DNA of 64,000 nucleotides from Paramecium octaurelia (GCA_905182995.1 CAJJDP010000154.1:154017-218016); one strand, 5' to 3'. Shown: positions 11,952 to 24,747, counted from the stretch's first letter. The notes: generated by a model not told the origin, from the sequence alone. Translations and numbers: made by a program.

Positions 11952-14757
11952 TCATCTGTGTCCTTTCGGTGGTAACTATTATGCTGATCTTATTGGTCTC
12001 ACAGAATTAGACTGTTGCGATTAATTATCCAACTACTTCATTGACTTTTGGATTTGCTTGTTCAATCTCAAATTCAATTCTTGATCCTCTTAACTATCCT
12101 CTGCCTCCTCATCATACAGGTTGTGTTATTCATAGAACTCCCTATCTTCCTTGCTCATCTTCTTGTTCTATTTCTTCTCCTCGAATAGCAACTCCCCTAT
12201 ATCCTACTCCTCCAAAGTGTAATGCTACAATAATTGCTGCTCATCGATTTATCTCATTGTATTCGAGTATTTCTTAGCCGACTACGGCAATTTGGGTAAT
12301 ACCTATTAAGTATTTGACCCGTATTGAGGAGCAGCTGATTGAATATCTCTCTTTTTGGCATCAATTTTAGGTTTAACTGCCTTGTATTTGGTAGTTTCCT
12401 TGTATTTGTTGAAGTCTATCATTTGATTCAATTCATGCTTTGTACACTTCGGAGAGTAAGCCTCTATTTCTTTTACTTACTCCTCAAAAGTGTTATGCAT
12501 ATTCACATACTGAGGATCAAATATCTCCATCCATTCAGGAGGAAAGGGATTGCAATTGTAGTAATTGTCATCTGGAAAGTACACATTATTATACTTGTAC
12601 AGATTCAATTTGCCAGTATTATATTGGCCATCGCAAAACTAATGATATATAAAACTATAAGTACCAATCCAACTTAGAGATTCAAGATACAATAATGGCC
12701 ATTTGCAAAAAACAATAGAACCTAAGCTCTGTGTCTCTGACCTCCCATCTGTGAATTTTTAAAGTGATGTATGGTCTTAGTAGATCCTTCTGCCACGTAA
12801 TTAACCCACTCTGAACCTAAACACAATCTCATCTTAATCTCTGTTTCTGACAGGAACTTCTCAATGTCTGTAGTTTCACTAAAAAAGTAATGGACTCTGA
12901 TGACATTCAATTTTAGATTTTCATCATTGACTTAAGCAAATTGATCATCAATTTGTCCCTCTGGAATATCGATAGAATCAGATCTCTCAATTCCACTAAA
13001 TCTAAGTTACTTTTATTGTGATTGTGAAGTTGGTTGTTTATTTGATTTCAACGTTTGATAGTTGTCATCTTTGATGATGTGGGTTTTAAATGATGATTTT
13101 GATTGATGTAAACGATATTGTAAAACTATGTTCTTTAGATCGGCAACAGGATTGCCATTTAGATCTATTAGTTTCTTACCTTACAAATCCACCATCTCTA
13201 AATAAAAGAGTAATCTCCATTGATACAGTTATTCATTCAATAAGGCTGGTCTATGTTTTGGTTTACTATCCATAGGAACTCTGATGATAGCATCTCCCAA
13301 TGGAATGTTTTAAGCTATGGCAAATTTCTGCTCAATTTCAACTAATTCATGTTCTCCTACGATCAACATATAGCAAACATCACATACTCTACAAGGTCTG
13401 GTAGATAAATGAGATACTTTTATATTTGTCAAGTATTTATTTCGCTTTTTCAAATGTTAAACTAATTCCCATAATAATTTATAGGTAAGTGTTTTGCTAG
13501 CATCGTCCTTCTTAAATATGATGCCGCACAACTTACAATAGACTGAACAAGTCAACTGATCGAGTGTCTTCTTTCCTTAGCCTACTCCCTGAATTTCACT
13601 CATGGAAATAGCATTTTCCATTATCAATTATTTGCAATTGAATAACCAGATTCTTCCCTCTGGGTCTTGGAGAAAGTCAAAGACACCCGTCTTGATTCTG
13701 ACAGGGTAATTCTTCTCCAAATAGGTGACAATCTATTCGCAAACCTTTTCGTATTCATAGAGTCCCACTCCCTTAATTTATTGTATGGTGAATGAATTTT
13801 GTTGTTCTGTGTTGATTGTGGTTTTGTTGGTGATTGATTTTTTGGGATTGGGATCGTACAATTCCATTAGGTTCATGATTCGATAACCGTAATTGGCATG
13901 AGACGATTTTGAATTCTTAGTATAGAATACTAGTCGAACAATGGTTGCTTTCATTACTCTTGAGATTACGAATCGCTGTTCTAATTTATTGTTATCTAAT
14001 TAAACTTTTCTCTCTTTTTATTATCGGAATGTATAGACAGCCTTAGACATATTCCAATCCTACCCAGTTTGACCTCTACTTATTATGTATGGATTATCCT
14101 AATTCGTAAATACATTGGTTCTCGCATCAAATCTGTCATCTTTTACATGACGTTTCAAATATTCCTCATGAAATTGATGCACCTAATTTAATGGACCAAA
14201 TACCTTATTCTCGAAATCCTAATATCCTATATCCGTCTTTCTCATCAATTACCCAGTTGTTGGGTCGGTGTACATCAAAATGTATGTTTATTCAAAACAC
14301 ATTATACTTTCAGGGATGTTGACTCTTATTTGTTCAGTCGGCAATTTTCCCAGAGCCAAAGCCTTGTAGAAAAATATTCCTATTAAGGGTTAATGGATTC
14401 AAATTAACCTGGTTTGATAGGCCATTTTTGATAATAGTCATCATTGGGAGGATTGAATAGAATTTTATTCAGAATCTATTGCCAATGTCTCTCCTTCTTC
14501 TCGGCTTCAGTTTCTATCTTTGGAGGACTCAATTGCACTGGTTTCTTCTGCGTGATTTGGGCCTCTGTTAATAAAAATGTATCAGCCATTTTATATTATA
14601 ATTTAAATATTTCATCTCTACATTTTACAATAAATTATTGTGCGTGCTTTAGCTGTAATGTAAGTTTGATGTCCTACTCACTCGTTTCTAGTGTTGCACT
14701 TCTGAGTTTACCCCTTGTCCCCTCCTTTTCCATTGAATTAATTCTCAAATTGTGCAT
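11952..14757 (-). CDS. Large ciliate-type protein with Cys pairs and a C2-like segment (916 aa)
   Basis: Two introns (29 and 26 nt) leave 917 codons from an ATG at 14757; a later in-frame ATG (14589, MADTFLLTEAQ) would give 860. Central cysteine pairs (CSVYCKLCG and CRVCDVCYM, about residues 450-520) could bind metal. A region near residues 660-720 (NVIRVHYFFSETTDIEKFL) may be a beta-rich domain. The C-terminal 200 residues are Gln/Glu-rich coiled coil. Start is uncertain: an ATG at 14810 also joins in frame through a very short 17-nt intron. No function assigned. Confidence 0.75.
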
Positions 14758-14902
14758 AGATAAATTGCGTCTTCGTTGACGCTTACTGAAAGAAATACTT
14801 ATTGGCTCATAATATAAATAAGGTTCAAATTTAATTAAATCAGTATTCTTGTTATTAACTAAATAGAGAACTTTGGGAAATTTATTATATCAAACAATAA
14901 AA

Positions 14903-17288
14903 ATGATTTCGTAGTAACACATTCTTATGAGTGATATTTGCTAATTGGGATTGCTAGTTTACATCAATTTAGGTATGCATTTTCAAATTAAGATAGCCAA
15001 CTCATTTCTTCAGCTCTTCCTTCAAAGTATTCTTTATTCAAGTGGAATAATCATCTCGCTTTTATGCTACTTTTTAAAAAAGGATGCTTGGAATAAAAAA
15101 TTGGATGTCATAGGCATAATCTTGAAGATCATATCGTTGTGGATTGCTTAATAAGAAAGTTAGGAATTCATGCTTTGCTCATTAGTTTAAAGCTAAATGT
15201 TTTTTAAATCTATTGACATGATAAAACAGCCACAATATCCAATTCTGATTATGTTTTAAATGGCTTTCAATATTTTTCAGATCAGAGGAGTCATCAATAA
15301 CATTACGATAACATCCCTAAATTTAGTCTAGGTTATTATATTTATTGTATGGTTATACAGAGTGTAAAAACACAATTTAATAATAGATTAGAGAGTTAAA
15401 TTGTAAGAAGCCAATGTGATTATAGAAATTGACGAAGGCAGGGATTCTTTAAAATAACATTAGAAATTTATTCAAACTTCCTCAACGAAAAGAGTGATTC
15501 TGCCTCAAAATTCCTTAATATTCAATTAAGAATTTGAACTGATAGACTGCTAAATAGAATTCGAGAAATTGATGAATCATCAAAGTTATTGTGATTAGGC
15601 CATTCAAATAATGTTAAGTTTAAGGTTAAATTATATTTTCGAGAATTAAATCAAGTCTTGCGAACTAAAATAATTAATGGAACAATTATCACTAGATTAA
15701 AGGATCTTGGGAGTCATCGATAAAAATGATTACATAAAATACGAAGATCATCTAGTGCTTCTGAGTTGTTAAATATATGAGGACATCAAATGTTATTAGA
15801 TTCAAATAGAGCAAGTGCCATTCAAATTGAAGAAGATGGAAATGGAAGAATCAATGGAAGTAGATATGTGCAGATCCTTGTCTCATGAATTGGGAACCAA
15901 TTTAAACAGTATAATCACATTTACAGCTATGGCTTTGGATGACGATAAAGTGGATAAGTACACTAAATTGAAGTTTTTGGATCCTATATGGATTAATTGT
16001 GAGTAATTAAGTCTAATAGTTGGGTCAATACGAGATTATAATTTAATTAATTTGTAGCAATTTTCATTAAAATTAGAAGAATTGGATGTGGAACAAGAAA
16101 TTAAATTTATGGTATCTTTATTTTCAGAAAGCATTGAAAGTAAATAAATAAAAGTAGATTATAAATTTGATTTGCAATGTTTTACTTTGGTGGGAGACAA
16201 AACAAGATTCCGGTAGGTTCTATTTTAATTACTGTAAAATGCCATTAAATATACATTTTAATCATCCATTACGATTGTAGTGATCAATGACAATTTGGAG
16301 TGCAAAGTATTGATTGCAGATGATGGTGTTGGGATGGTAAACATTTAATAAATTCAATTAGAGTGAAGATGAGGCAAATAATTTAAATTCGTTGTTGAAA
16401 TCCAACAAGTTCATTCGAGTTTCAGAACAATCTGTGGGTATTGGATTGGGTTTAGGGATATCGAATCAATTGGTCAAGAAGATGGGTAATCAAGACAATC
16501 AAATTGAATTGAAGAGGATGGACAAAGGATGTTAATTCAGTTTTGCCATAAAAAACCATTTTTATGAGTTAACCAAAGAGTTCACGAGGAAGAAATCATC
16601 TCGATTGACTAATAGAAGCAATTAAACAATTAGATTTATTTCTGCCAATTCTTATTTCGAGAATTAGATCAAGGAGTAATCTATTTGTTTGAAGGGAAGT
16701 ATCAATCAAAATAATACAAAAATGTATGTGTTTCCATCAACAAAATAAATTAGTTTGAGTCATGAGATTAAAAGTTAAAAAGAAGAAGATAGTGTGTTTT
16801 CAATTCATCCCCCAATTTTAAGTCCCAAATTTTAATAATCTATAATCCAATGCAGTTTAAAAAGCGATTGCTGTTCAAGAGTATTAATTGTTGATGATGA
16901 ATATTTCAACATTTAATGTTTAAAATTGTTAATGACTAAATATTAATCAAAATGTGATTCTGCCTATAATGGAAGTGAAGCAATTAACTAAGTTTTGAAT
17001 AAGAGAAACAACGCCTGCAAAATTTGCGGAAATAAATACTATAGTTTGATATTTTTAGATATCAATATGCCAATAATGGATGGATTTAATACAGTCAAAG
17101 AATTAAAGAGAATGATGAGTTAATAGATCATCAATAAGGCATTTTGCATTGCCAACACTGGGTTTTGTGATTTGGAGACTAAACTGAAGAGTTATGAGTC
17201 AGGGATGGACTACTACCTAACTAAGCCTTTGGATTAGAATGAATTGAATTCGATTTTGAATGATATATTTCCTATGATTGACTACTGA
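14903..17288 (+). CDS. Membrane hybrid sensor histidine kinase (786 aa)
   Basis: One 25-nt intron leaves 787 codons. The first ~170 residues hold several hydrophobic segments and anchor it in a membrane. The dimerisation/phospho-acceptor box is SLSHELGTNLNSI (His about 328). The ATP-binding domain shows an N box (LLQNAIKYTF), a G1-like box (LIADDGVGM) and a G2 box (VGIGLGLGISNQLV). The C-terminal receiver has VLIVDDEYFN, the acceptor Asp in LDINMPIMDG (about 711) and a Lys in TKPLD. It should autophosphorylate and pass phosphate His to Asp internally. No phosphotransfer (HPt) protein is encoded nearby. Confidence 0.92.
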
Positions 17289-17397
17289 TTATAATGAATA
17301 TGTACTATAATTAATTAAATTGATTTGTGTATTGGGGATGTTAATATGAAAAAAAATTAAATCATTTTAAATAAATTATTAAAAAATAAAAATTCTT

Positions 17398-17800
17398 ATG
17401 CCATCAAAGAGAAGAAATAATGGTCGTTCCAAGAAAAATAGAGGACATGTCAAACCAGTTACATGCTCCAATTGTTGCAGATTAGTTGGCAAAGATAAGG
17501 CCATCAAGAGATTCACAGTCAGAGACATTGTTGATGCATCATCAAAAAAGGATATCTTGGAAGCATCAGCTTATGACACCAAATAATAATAGTCGATTCC
17601 TAAATTGTTTGACAAACTCTAAGTAGTGTTTATATTAATCAGTATAGTATTGCGTATCATGTGCTATCCATGCTCGTATTGTGAGAGTCAGATCTTCAGA
17701 GGACAGAAAAATTCGTGTCATTGAAAGAAAACGACCTGTTTAATAAACAACTTAAAAAAAGGATGCCACCAAGGTTTAAGCTCCAGTCGCAGCTCAATGA
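17398..17800 (+). CDS. RPS26: 40S ribosomal protein eS26
   Basis: One 25-nt intron leaves 126 codons (125 aa, usual size). Starts [20 protein letters not shown], then the zinc-binding cysteines [11 protein letters not shown] and [16 protein letters not shown], as in eukaryotic S26. The C-terminal tail is Lys/Gln-rich. Component of the small subunit near the mRNA exit. Only 108 bp separate it from eL21 in the same direction. Compared with neighbours it uses fewer A/T third positions and several GCC/GTC codons, as expected for a highly expressed gene. Confidence 0.97.
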
Positions 17801-17908
17801 TCTATATATTACAAACATACATTAATAAATTTAAATTTCCTATTCAATCAAGGGCTTTCTAATTATGTGAGTATAAATAATTTAAAAAAAAATTAATATC
17901 TTCAAAAA

Positions 17909-18409
17909 ATGACACATAGTTATGGTTTGAAAAAAGGTACAAGAAGCAAGTTTGCTAAACCCTTCAGAGGACATGGAAACATTAGCATTCGCAAAACACT
18001 CCAAACCTTCAGAAGAGGTACATTCCCATCATGAATCCTAGGTGATTTCGTCGATATTTTGGTTGACGGTGCATAACACAAGGGTGTCCCCTTCTAATAC
18101 TACCATGGACGTACTGCCAGAGTATTCAATGTCAATCCAAGAGGAATTGGTGTCTCATTACAAAGAAGAGTCAGAGGTAGATATGTCGAGAAGAGATTCC
18201 ATGTCAGAGCTGATCATTTGAGACCATCAAAATGCAGAGAGGAATTTGTTAAGAGAGTCCAAGAGAACGATAAAAAGAAAACAGAAGCCAATAAATAAAA
18301 AAAACATATTTCAACCAAAAGACAACCAGTCCTCCCAAGAAATGCTGAAGTCGTCAAACCAACAGCTACAGTCTTTTAACATCCAAAAGCATTTGTAGAA
18401 ATTATTTGA
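17909..18409 (+). CDS. RPL21: 60S ribosomal protein eL21
   Basis: One 24-nt intron leaves 159 codons (158 aa, family length). Typical features: MTHSYGLKKGTRSKFAKPFR, GDFVDILVDGAQHKGVPFQY, HGRTARVFNVNPRGIGVSLQ and HVRADHLRPSKCREEFVKRV. Structural protein of the large ribosomal subunit. It lies directly downstream of eS26; the pair may be co-regulated but each has its own gap of about 100 bp. Confidence 0.97.
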
Positions 18410-18437
18410 AATATAATACAATAAGTATATCTATACA

Positions 18438-18554
18438 TCAATATTCAATATTAATTATTAGATGATTAAGAAGAACAGTCTTTTCAGAGTCATCCTTCTC
18501 TTCCCCTTTCTCTTTTCGAATCGCTTCAGCCTCCATTCCTCCTTTGAAATTCAT
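18438..18554 (-). CDS. Possible micro-protein (38 aa)
   Basis: A 39-codon frame with no internal Gln-recoded stops (MNFKGGMEAEAIRKEKGEEK...) runs opposite to the flanking genes in the gap between eL21 and the TPR gene. Charged and protein-like, but short. No family known. Confidence 0.3.
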   Translation of the reverse strand: MNFKGGMEAEAIRKEKGEEKDDSEKTVLLNHLIINIEY

Positions 18555-18617
18555 TATATGAGATTAATAATATTCCTTGGATTAATATTATTTATAATTT
18601 TTTGAGAATATTCATAG

Positions 18618-20364
18618 ATGTAATCCAAAGACTTTTAATTGTAATTAGATTTTTAAGCTTTAAGAGAATCGTAAATACAACTTGACAATATTATTGATCA
18701 AATTTAAAAATAAAAACAATCACAATCCTTAAAATTAAATTCACTTTCATCATCCAATTTCGAATTCACTTAAACCTTATAGTAATTTGCTATTTCCAAT
18801 TCCCCCATTAAAGACACTGATAATAATAATAAATTACCCAATTCAAAGGATTCTGAATAAGAAAAGTTGAAAATTTAGAAGGCTGATGATTTGAAAAAGA
18901 AAGGGAACAATTACTATTGTAATGCTAATTATTAATAAGCCATCCTCATGTATACTGAGGCTCTGCAATTGATTTCAGATAATGTGGTCTTATGGCTCAA
19001 TAGAGCTATTTCGTATATCAAATTAAATTAATTTCATCAAGCAATTGAAGATTGTTCAAAAGTATTGGAGATAGCTAATTAAGGAAAGGATGCCTTGAAG
19101 GCCAATAGTGATAACTGTTTTAAAGCTTATTTAAGAAGAGCATTTGCATTCTTTAAGGTGAATTAGTTTGCTCTCGCTCTATCCGACATTGAGTAGGCCT
19201 TGATAATTGATCCGAAGAGCTTGGAAGCTGAAAAGTTAAAAATAGATGTGGAAAGATAGTATGTACAACAATAGCATAGTTAATAAGAGATCAACAGCAA
19301 TGGTACTCCGAAGAAAAGGATCGTTGATTCAGAATTGAATTATTAGGATGTCATTGACAATTTCTTTTAACAAAAGGAAAACTTTGATCTCTTTCAAGCA
19401 TTTTAGGTGATGTAGAAGAACACAGATGAAGCAGCTGCCTATTTTTATGATAAGAAGGGAATTGAAACTTTAATATAAATAATTTAATCGGACGAAGAAC
19501 TCTAACATGATTAATACAACGTATTTTATCTTAAAAAATTAGTTGATGGCTAGTCTCCCAGCAATGATCTTATAATGCTATTAAGAAAAAAACTAGTTAT
19601 ACTAAGAGTAATTCATAAGAAAATACAATGGAGTTGATCTGTTGATTCAGAAAATAATCAGTTTGCTCGATAAGGCTAATAATAAAAAGAATTCAGCAAT
19701 TTACGATTGCATCAAAGATTACATTGATGCTTTAAATATTATGACAGACAACAAAATAAGGAATCTTATATAATCAAATCCAAATTTTGAAACCAAATTT
19801 TATGCTTAAATATTTTGTCCAATATTGAGTCTACATCAAACAGAAATCGACCTAACAACCTCATTATTAAGTTTAAGTGCAAATCTATGTTTTGATGTAA
19901 ATAGTTCCATAAGAATTGTATTTTATAACAAATTTGATGAAATGATAATCGCGGCGATTCAAATTTTAGAAAATGTTAAATTGAGTCTCTCCTCATGTAA
20001 TTTACTAGTATAATTGTTTAATTATTTGTCAAACTTGTTAATTGAAGAGTAATTTAGACAAAAATTTCTGAGCCAAGACTTCAATAAAGAATTTTTTACA
20101 TAGTTTTTCGATATTTTAAAAAACATAGATTTGCAATTCAAGGAATTGTTATAAATTTAATTAGGCTTTCTAATTAATCTTTTGTATCACAATGAGATAA
20201 TTCATTCCGAGTATTTGATAATTGAATTAAGAACTATCCCTAGTTTATTTGCATAATTTAGTCTATCTAAAGATGCGATAATTTTGGAAAGAATAGAAAT
20301 TCTTTAATCCTTTTTATAGATTCGAAATATTACTTTATTTAATTAGAAAACCAAAAACAATTGA
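18618..20364 (+). CDS. TPR-headed helical-repeat protein (UNC-45/co-chaperone-like, 574 aa)
   Basis: One 22-nt intron leaves 575 codons. After a polar leader, residues about 95-215 form three tetratricopeptide repeats (ADDLKKKGNNYYCNANYQQA..., WLNRAISYIKLNQFHQAIED, AYLRRAFAFFKVNQFALAL). The remaining ~350 residues are all-helical, with hydrophobic repeats suggestive of armadillo-like folding. A TPR head followed by an armadillo-like body is the layout of UNC-45/Cro1-type myosin/Hsp90 co-chaperones, but no UCS signature could be verified by eye. A TPR domain of this kind usually binds Hsp70/Hsp90 tails. Confidence 0.75.
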
Positions 20365-20537
20365 GATGAAAATAAGATGATAATTTAATTCAATTTGATG
20401 TGTTTATATTTTATTATATAGTATTAAATAAATTAGAATTCTTAATAATAATTTATACTAAGATTAAAAGTTGGATTCATGATTTCAAAGAATGAATTCA
20501 TCACAATAATTTTATTTATAGAAGATCACCTATCTTG

Positions 20538-21830
20538 ATGGAGCCATTCTTTTATTCAAATGAATTAATCACTTATGTGAAAATTGGACTCATAACCATA
20601 GTCAAAAAAGCTAAGTTCTTCGGTATATTAAGAAATATTGAAATATCATGGAATCTGGAAAGTGTATAATAATTGATTAATTATGTGAAAATTAAGTGAA
20701 AAATCATTCAGTATGATAACTAACTACTGAAATTTTACCAAAAAAATACAAATAAACAGTTAGAATACCTAAATGGAGGTCTAATTATTGTAATAGTATA
20801 ATTCTATACAGTTGATAAGAATTATCAATGGATTTCACAATTTCTTAAGTGAATATACTGTTATGTGCAACTAAAAGGAATTGTTATAATCATATAGATC
20901 TATATTAAGACATCATTTCTCAATATTTAGATATTTATGTTTGATTATAATTAAAATAAGAAATAGTTTTCTAGCTTGGTTCCTTATTGTTATAATAAGG
21001 AGATTTCTCAAGAATTTTGAATGAAGAGTTCGAATTTACTAAAGGTTCAATTTATCAATTACTTATAATAGGCTAGAAGATCAGAAATTAGTTTTCCTTA
21101 TGAAATGGAAAAAAATGATGCTCAATTCCTGATTTAAGTATTTTGAATGTATTCTGTATAAGAAATTTGCACTTCACAAACAAAATAAATTATAATTTCA
21201 TTATGTAAAATCAACAACTACCAAGTGGGTTTTAAACCAAAAGCATAGGGTTCGTCTAGGTTTTTTACAGTGTAAAAATCTTGAAATTTGATGTCACATT
21301 ACAAAAGCATTAAAATAAACTGATTTCAATTTTCAACTGCTCTTATTCTAATCCTAATTCCAATAATAACCGACTTAATAAATTTAATACTAAAATGTAT
21401 AGTAGAGAACCTATCAGTTGATTAAAATCATAAACTTCAGGATGCTGCTTAAATAACAGAAATACCACATTAGCACAAAATAAGTTAATCGCTTTTGAAA
21501 AACGCATAATGTCTTTGTAGAGTCATTTATCTAGATTTTTAAGAAGGGAACTTCTTTATAGTCATTTTAATTTAATAGGTTGGATATTTCTGAATAACAG
21601 AAGCTGATTGGTTTGAAAAGAATACTATCTTAAATAATTTTTGCATTGTCTGTTAAAACACCTTCGATATAAATGCTGGATATATTTTTTGACAGACATA
21701 TTGATTACTACACTGGAATTGAAATGGTTTATCTGACGGCAGCAAACTTAATATAGAATGATAACAAAAAAAGAGAGAAAAATGATGAAAGTTCATAAGA
21801 GATCTACTTATATGTTTTAATTCAATTTAT
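20538..21830 (+). CDS. Unidentified helical protein; one apparent frameshift
   Basis: Starts MEPFFYSNELITYVKIGLIT. Introns of 27, 22 and 22 nt join the first part to NEEFEFTK at about 21043. There the frame must shift by one base to continue as VQFINYLQQARRSEISF; no allowed intron does this. Downstream, introns of 25, 36 and 39 nt give a Gln-rich stretch and then a clear helical segment (LIGLKRILSQIIFALSV, about 21600-21650). The stop is unclear (candidate frames run into the next gene). It may be a young pseudogene or contain a sequence error near 21044. Function unknown. Confidence 0.5.
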
Positions 21831-21838
21831 TATTAAAT

Positions 21839-22135
21839 TCATATTCCTTTTTTCAATATTGAAGTAGTTGGATATCTAAAGAGTTTAAGGTTTGTTCCAG
21901 TTTGTTTTTGGTAGAGAATCAAATCCTCGCTCACCATAACTGGAGGATCTGATTCTTCAAACAAGAGGACAACTTCTAATTCATTGAAACTGACTTTTCT
22001 TGATTCCTTTTTTTCAGAATTCAATCTATTGATAAAAAAGGTTTCTCTAAATTCTTTGACTTGAGAAATACTCGGCTCATCTTCATAACATACTTCATCT
22101 ATGGAAGTATCTGTGCTGGTGTATGAGCATTGCAT
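21839..22135 (-). CDS. Small acidic protein with a PP1-docking-like motif (98 aa)
   Basis: Intronless, 99 codons, with no TAA/TAG at all. Begins MQCSYTSTDTSIDEVCYEDE. The central sequence SRKVSFNELEVVLLFEESDP contains KVSF preceded by a basic residue, which fits the RVxF-type docking site for protein phosphatase 1, followed by an acidic run. No other domain. A PP1 regulator is possible but inferred only from this short motif. Confidence 0.65.
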   Translation of the reverse strand: MQCSYTSTDTSIDEVCYEDEPSISQVKEFRETFFINRLNSEKKESRKVSFNELEVVLLFEESDPPVMVSEDLILYQKQTGTNLKLFRYPTTSILKKGI

Positions 22136-22423
22136 AGTTTGAATATTTTATTAATATTAATAAGATTTGTGGGTAATTCTCAACATCATTAAAAAGTGAG
22201 ATTACATCTATATATATAAATTTAATTTCAATTATAATCTAAAAATATCAAATATTTATGAGTGATTATTATTGATTTTTACATAATAAATTGAGTTTAT
22301 TAAATTAATTAAAATGTTTGTAAGTTACTAAGTCCATTAACCTTCATTCTCTTTTATGTATAAGAATAAAAATTGATTTACATAAATGTTAACAATTAAT
22401 TTATAAAATGAGTTGTAATGATA

Positions 22424-23318
22424 TCAATTCTTCTTCTGATTGAATTTCCCATTTGAAATTTGAACCTTCTCCAATCCATTTTTTTTATTTATTTATTATT
22501 TATTGTCTCTCAGAATCGTCTCCAAAAACTTCCGATCAGAGTATCTGTTTAATAGCTCTTTTGAATCATTTCCATTCTATTGTTAATATTGATGCTTGAA
22601 ATTTTTCATCAAGATTAGAGTGTCCTAATATACATCTTAATTAATTGATTGTATGTTAGTCACTTCGCATTTGCCTACTTTTTATGGTGAATACTACTGA
22701 GTGGCTCCCGAATTGAGTTTTTACATATTATCAACACATCTATCATACCACTCTGAGAGGTAAAGGAATATGTGATGTTTCTCCTTTGAAAAATATTTTA
22801 AATTAAGATACTTTCATCTTAAGCTTGGGATTTAGACGTAGCTTCGTTTAAGCTGTCACATCTAATTGAGACTACTACGGCACCAACAAAGGATTCAGCA
22901 ACACTGTGGCCTATATTGGCATACTTCATATTATATTTATGGTATATACATGACTTCATCAATTTGCTTTGGACCCTCTTGAGTTTCACTACTCTTTGTC
23001 TCCTGGTTTGGCTTGAATAATAAGCTTTACATACCTTGGATCGCTTTCGTTTCAATAAGGCTGCCTTAATAAAAACTAAAGTTAAAGGTGACTTACCTCC
23101 TCTAATTTTTGTTATTCTTCAATCCTCTACAAATACGATTTCAATTTTCTCTCCTCTCTGCTTGATGCCTGTTCCTTTATGTAATAATTTTAATTTGATG
23201 ATTATTTCCTATTCCCCAATCGATGAACCTTATATTATTTCCTCTATTGTCCTTCCTATGAAGATGGTTGGCTGAGGTTATCCAGACTTTCGGGCTTAGA
23301 TAGATCATTCGCACTCAT
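22424..23318 (-). CDS. Unidentified polar protein (261 aa)
   Basis: Four introns (32, 23, 26, 28 nt) leave exactly 262 codons. N-terminal half is basic and Gln/Ser-rich (MSANDLSKPESLDNLSQPSS..., LLKRKRSK, a nuclear-localisation-like basic patch). The C-terminal half is more ordered (EKHHIFLYLSEWYDRCVDNM) and ends with a basic Asn/Lys tail. No family recognised; a nuclear role is possible from the basic patch only. Confidence 0.7.
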
Positions 23319-23430
23319 TTTTTTATTTTATTAAATTCAAGATTTTTAATGAATTTTTAAGCCCTTTAATATTTTTATTTCCTCAATAATCCTCAGCACA
23401 CAATGATTTCACATAAATCACGTTTTTCTC

Positions 23431-23673
23431 TCAATTTATCTATCTTTTTTATTACTAATTTATATATATTATTTATTTAATTACAAATAATTAATAGCCA
23501 AATACACCATCTTCTATCTAAATCCATTTCTCTGAATTCCTCCTCCTCTATTAATTTAATTTCCAAAGTTATCTTAACTTTATTTCATTGTAAAAATTGC
23601 ATCTTCTTTCCACAAAGACATCAAAATACATTAATAATTTTGATAATATGAATACACAAAAAACCTCATTCAT
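23431..23673 (-). CDS. Possible small protein; two overlapping candidate frames
   Basis: In the gap 23319-23814 two TGA-free frames overlap on the minus strand: 80 codons from 23673 (includes YFDVFVERRCNFYNEIKLRQ), and 67 codons from 23621 to 23418 (MSLWKEDAIFTMKQSQDNFG). Only one, or neither, can be real. The first is slightly more protein-like. Both are short enough to occur by chance in this AT-rich code. Confidence 0.25.
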
Positions 23674-23814
23674 TCATTAATTTCAATTTTGTAAATTTAA
23701 CTCTCCCTCACTCCTACTTCTCATGTTAATAAACAAAATTTAGAAAATATACAAAAATCATCATGAATATTTAATAATTTTATATTTATATAAATTGATT
23801 TATTCATAAAAACA

Positions 23815-24665
23815 ATGCTCATTGCATTCTTTTTAGCGTTTTAGCATGTCTTAGCAGATTGCATTGAAAATTCGTATTTCACTTATCCAAATTAGGCAGA
23901 ATGGGTTTATGTATTCATCTTCTTTATTTACTATTAGGCTGTAAAGAGAATCTCAATTAAATTGGAGGGAGAATATATAATAGGATATGGAGATGATTAT
24001 GAAGTCAAAGATAAGTCAAAAATATAAATAAAATAAGTACCAGGAGGTTTAACATTTGGACCATCTAATTTTGAGATTTATTGCCCAGCTCTTCACAAAT
24101 TATCAAATAAAAATTTAGTGAAATGTGAAATCCAATTAAACATGAAAGAAATAAATGCCACTTCTGTACCTTCAAAAGCATTGTTTGTATTCTCAGTAGA
24201 AATAGATAATGACCTTAAAGAAAACCCAGTTTTTTAGATTGAAAACAATTTCTAAATGAGATTGAAGGATTTTGCTAAACAATTGGAAAATATGGCATAT
24301 TACCTTGAGTATGAGAATTGCGATCAAATGGTCTATTTATTGCCAGACTCATTACCAATTTCGTCACAACAGGTTGCATTGCTCTAAAAATATTCAAAAA
24401 CGTTACCTGATGATAGTCCTACAACGCAAATAACTGAATCTATCAAGGGGTAACTGTTTGTTGAAAATTTCTCAATCGATTCAGGCTCAAATACTCATCT
24501 TTATGGTCTAATCGCCATCATTATTGGTGTAATAATATTGGCAGCAATCAGAGCTTTTAAGTAAATATACTCCCAGTATCTTATAGCAAAAAGCGAGAAT
24601 AATCAAAATAGAATGATCCTACTAAACAACCATTAAATGAATAAGAACTACCAAAGTTAGCTTGA
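23815..24665 (+). CDS. Single-pass type I membrane protein (263 aa, or 274 if one intron is retained)
   Basis: Signal peptide MLIAFFLAFQHVLA, an extracytoplasmic region of about 180 residues (GEYIIGYGDDYEVKDKSKIQ, LTFGPSNFEIYCPALH), a Gln-rich hydrophilic stretch, one transmembrane segment (LYGLIAIIIGVIILAAIRAF) and a short basic Gln-rich tail. A 26-nt intron near the 3' end is required; a 33-nt T-rich GTT...TAG segment after QAEW is probably also an intron. Possible secretory-pathway or surface receptor; no family recognised. Confidence 0.7.
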
Positions 24666-24747
24666 TCCTATATTTAATGCATTTTTATATTATTAAATTT
24701 CTTATCATTCTGAACAAATATTTTATTATTATAAATATCAATAAAGA

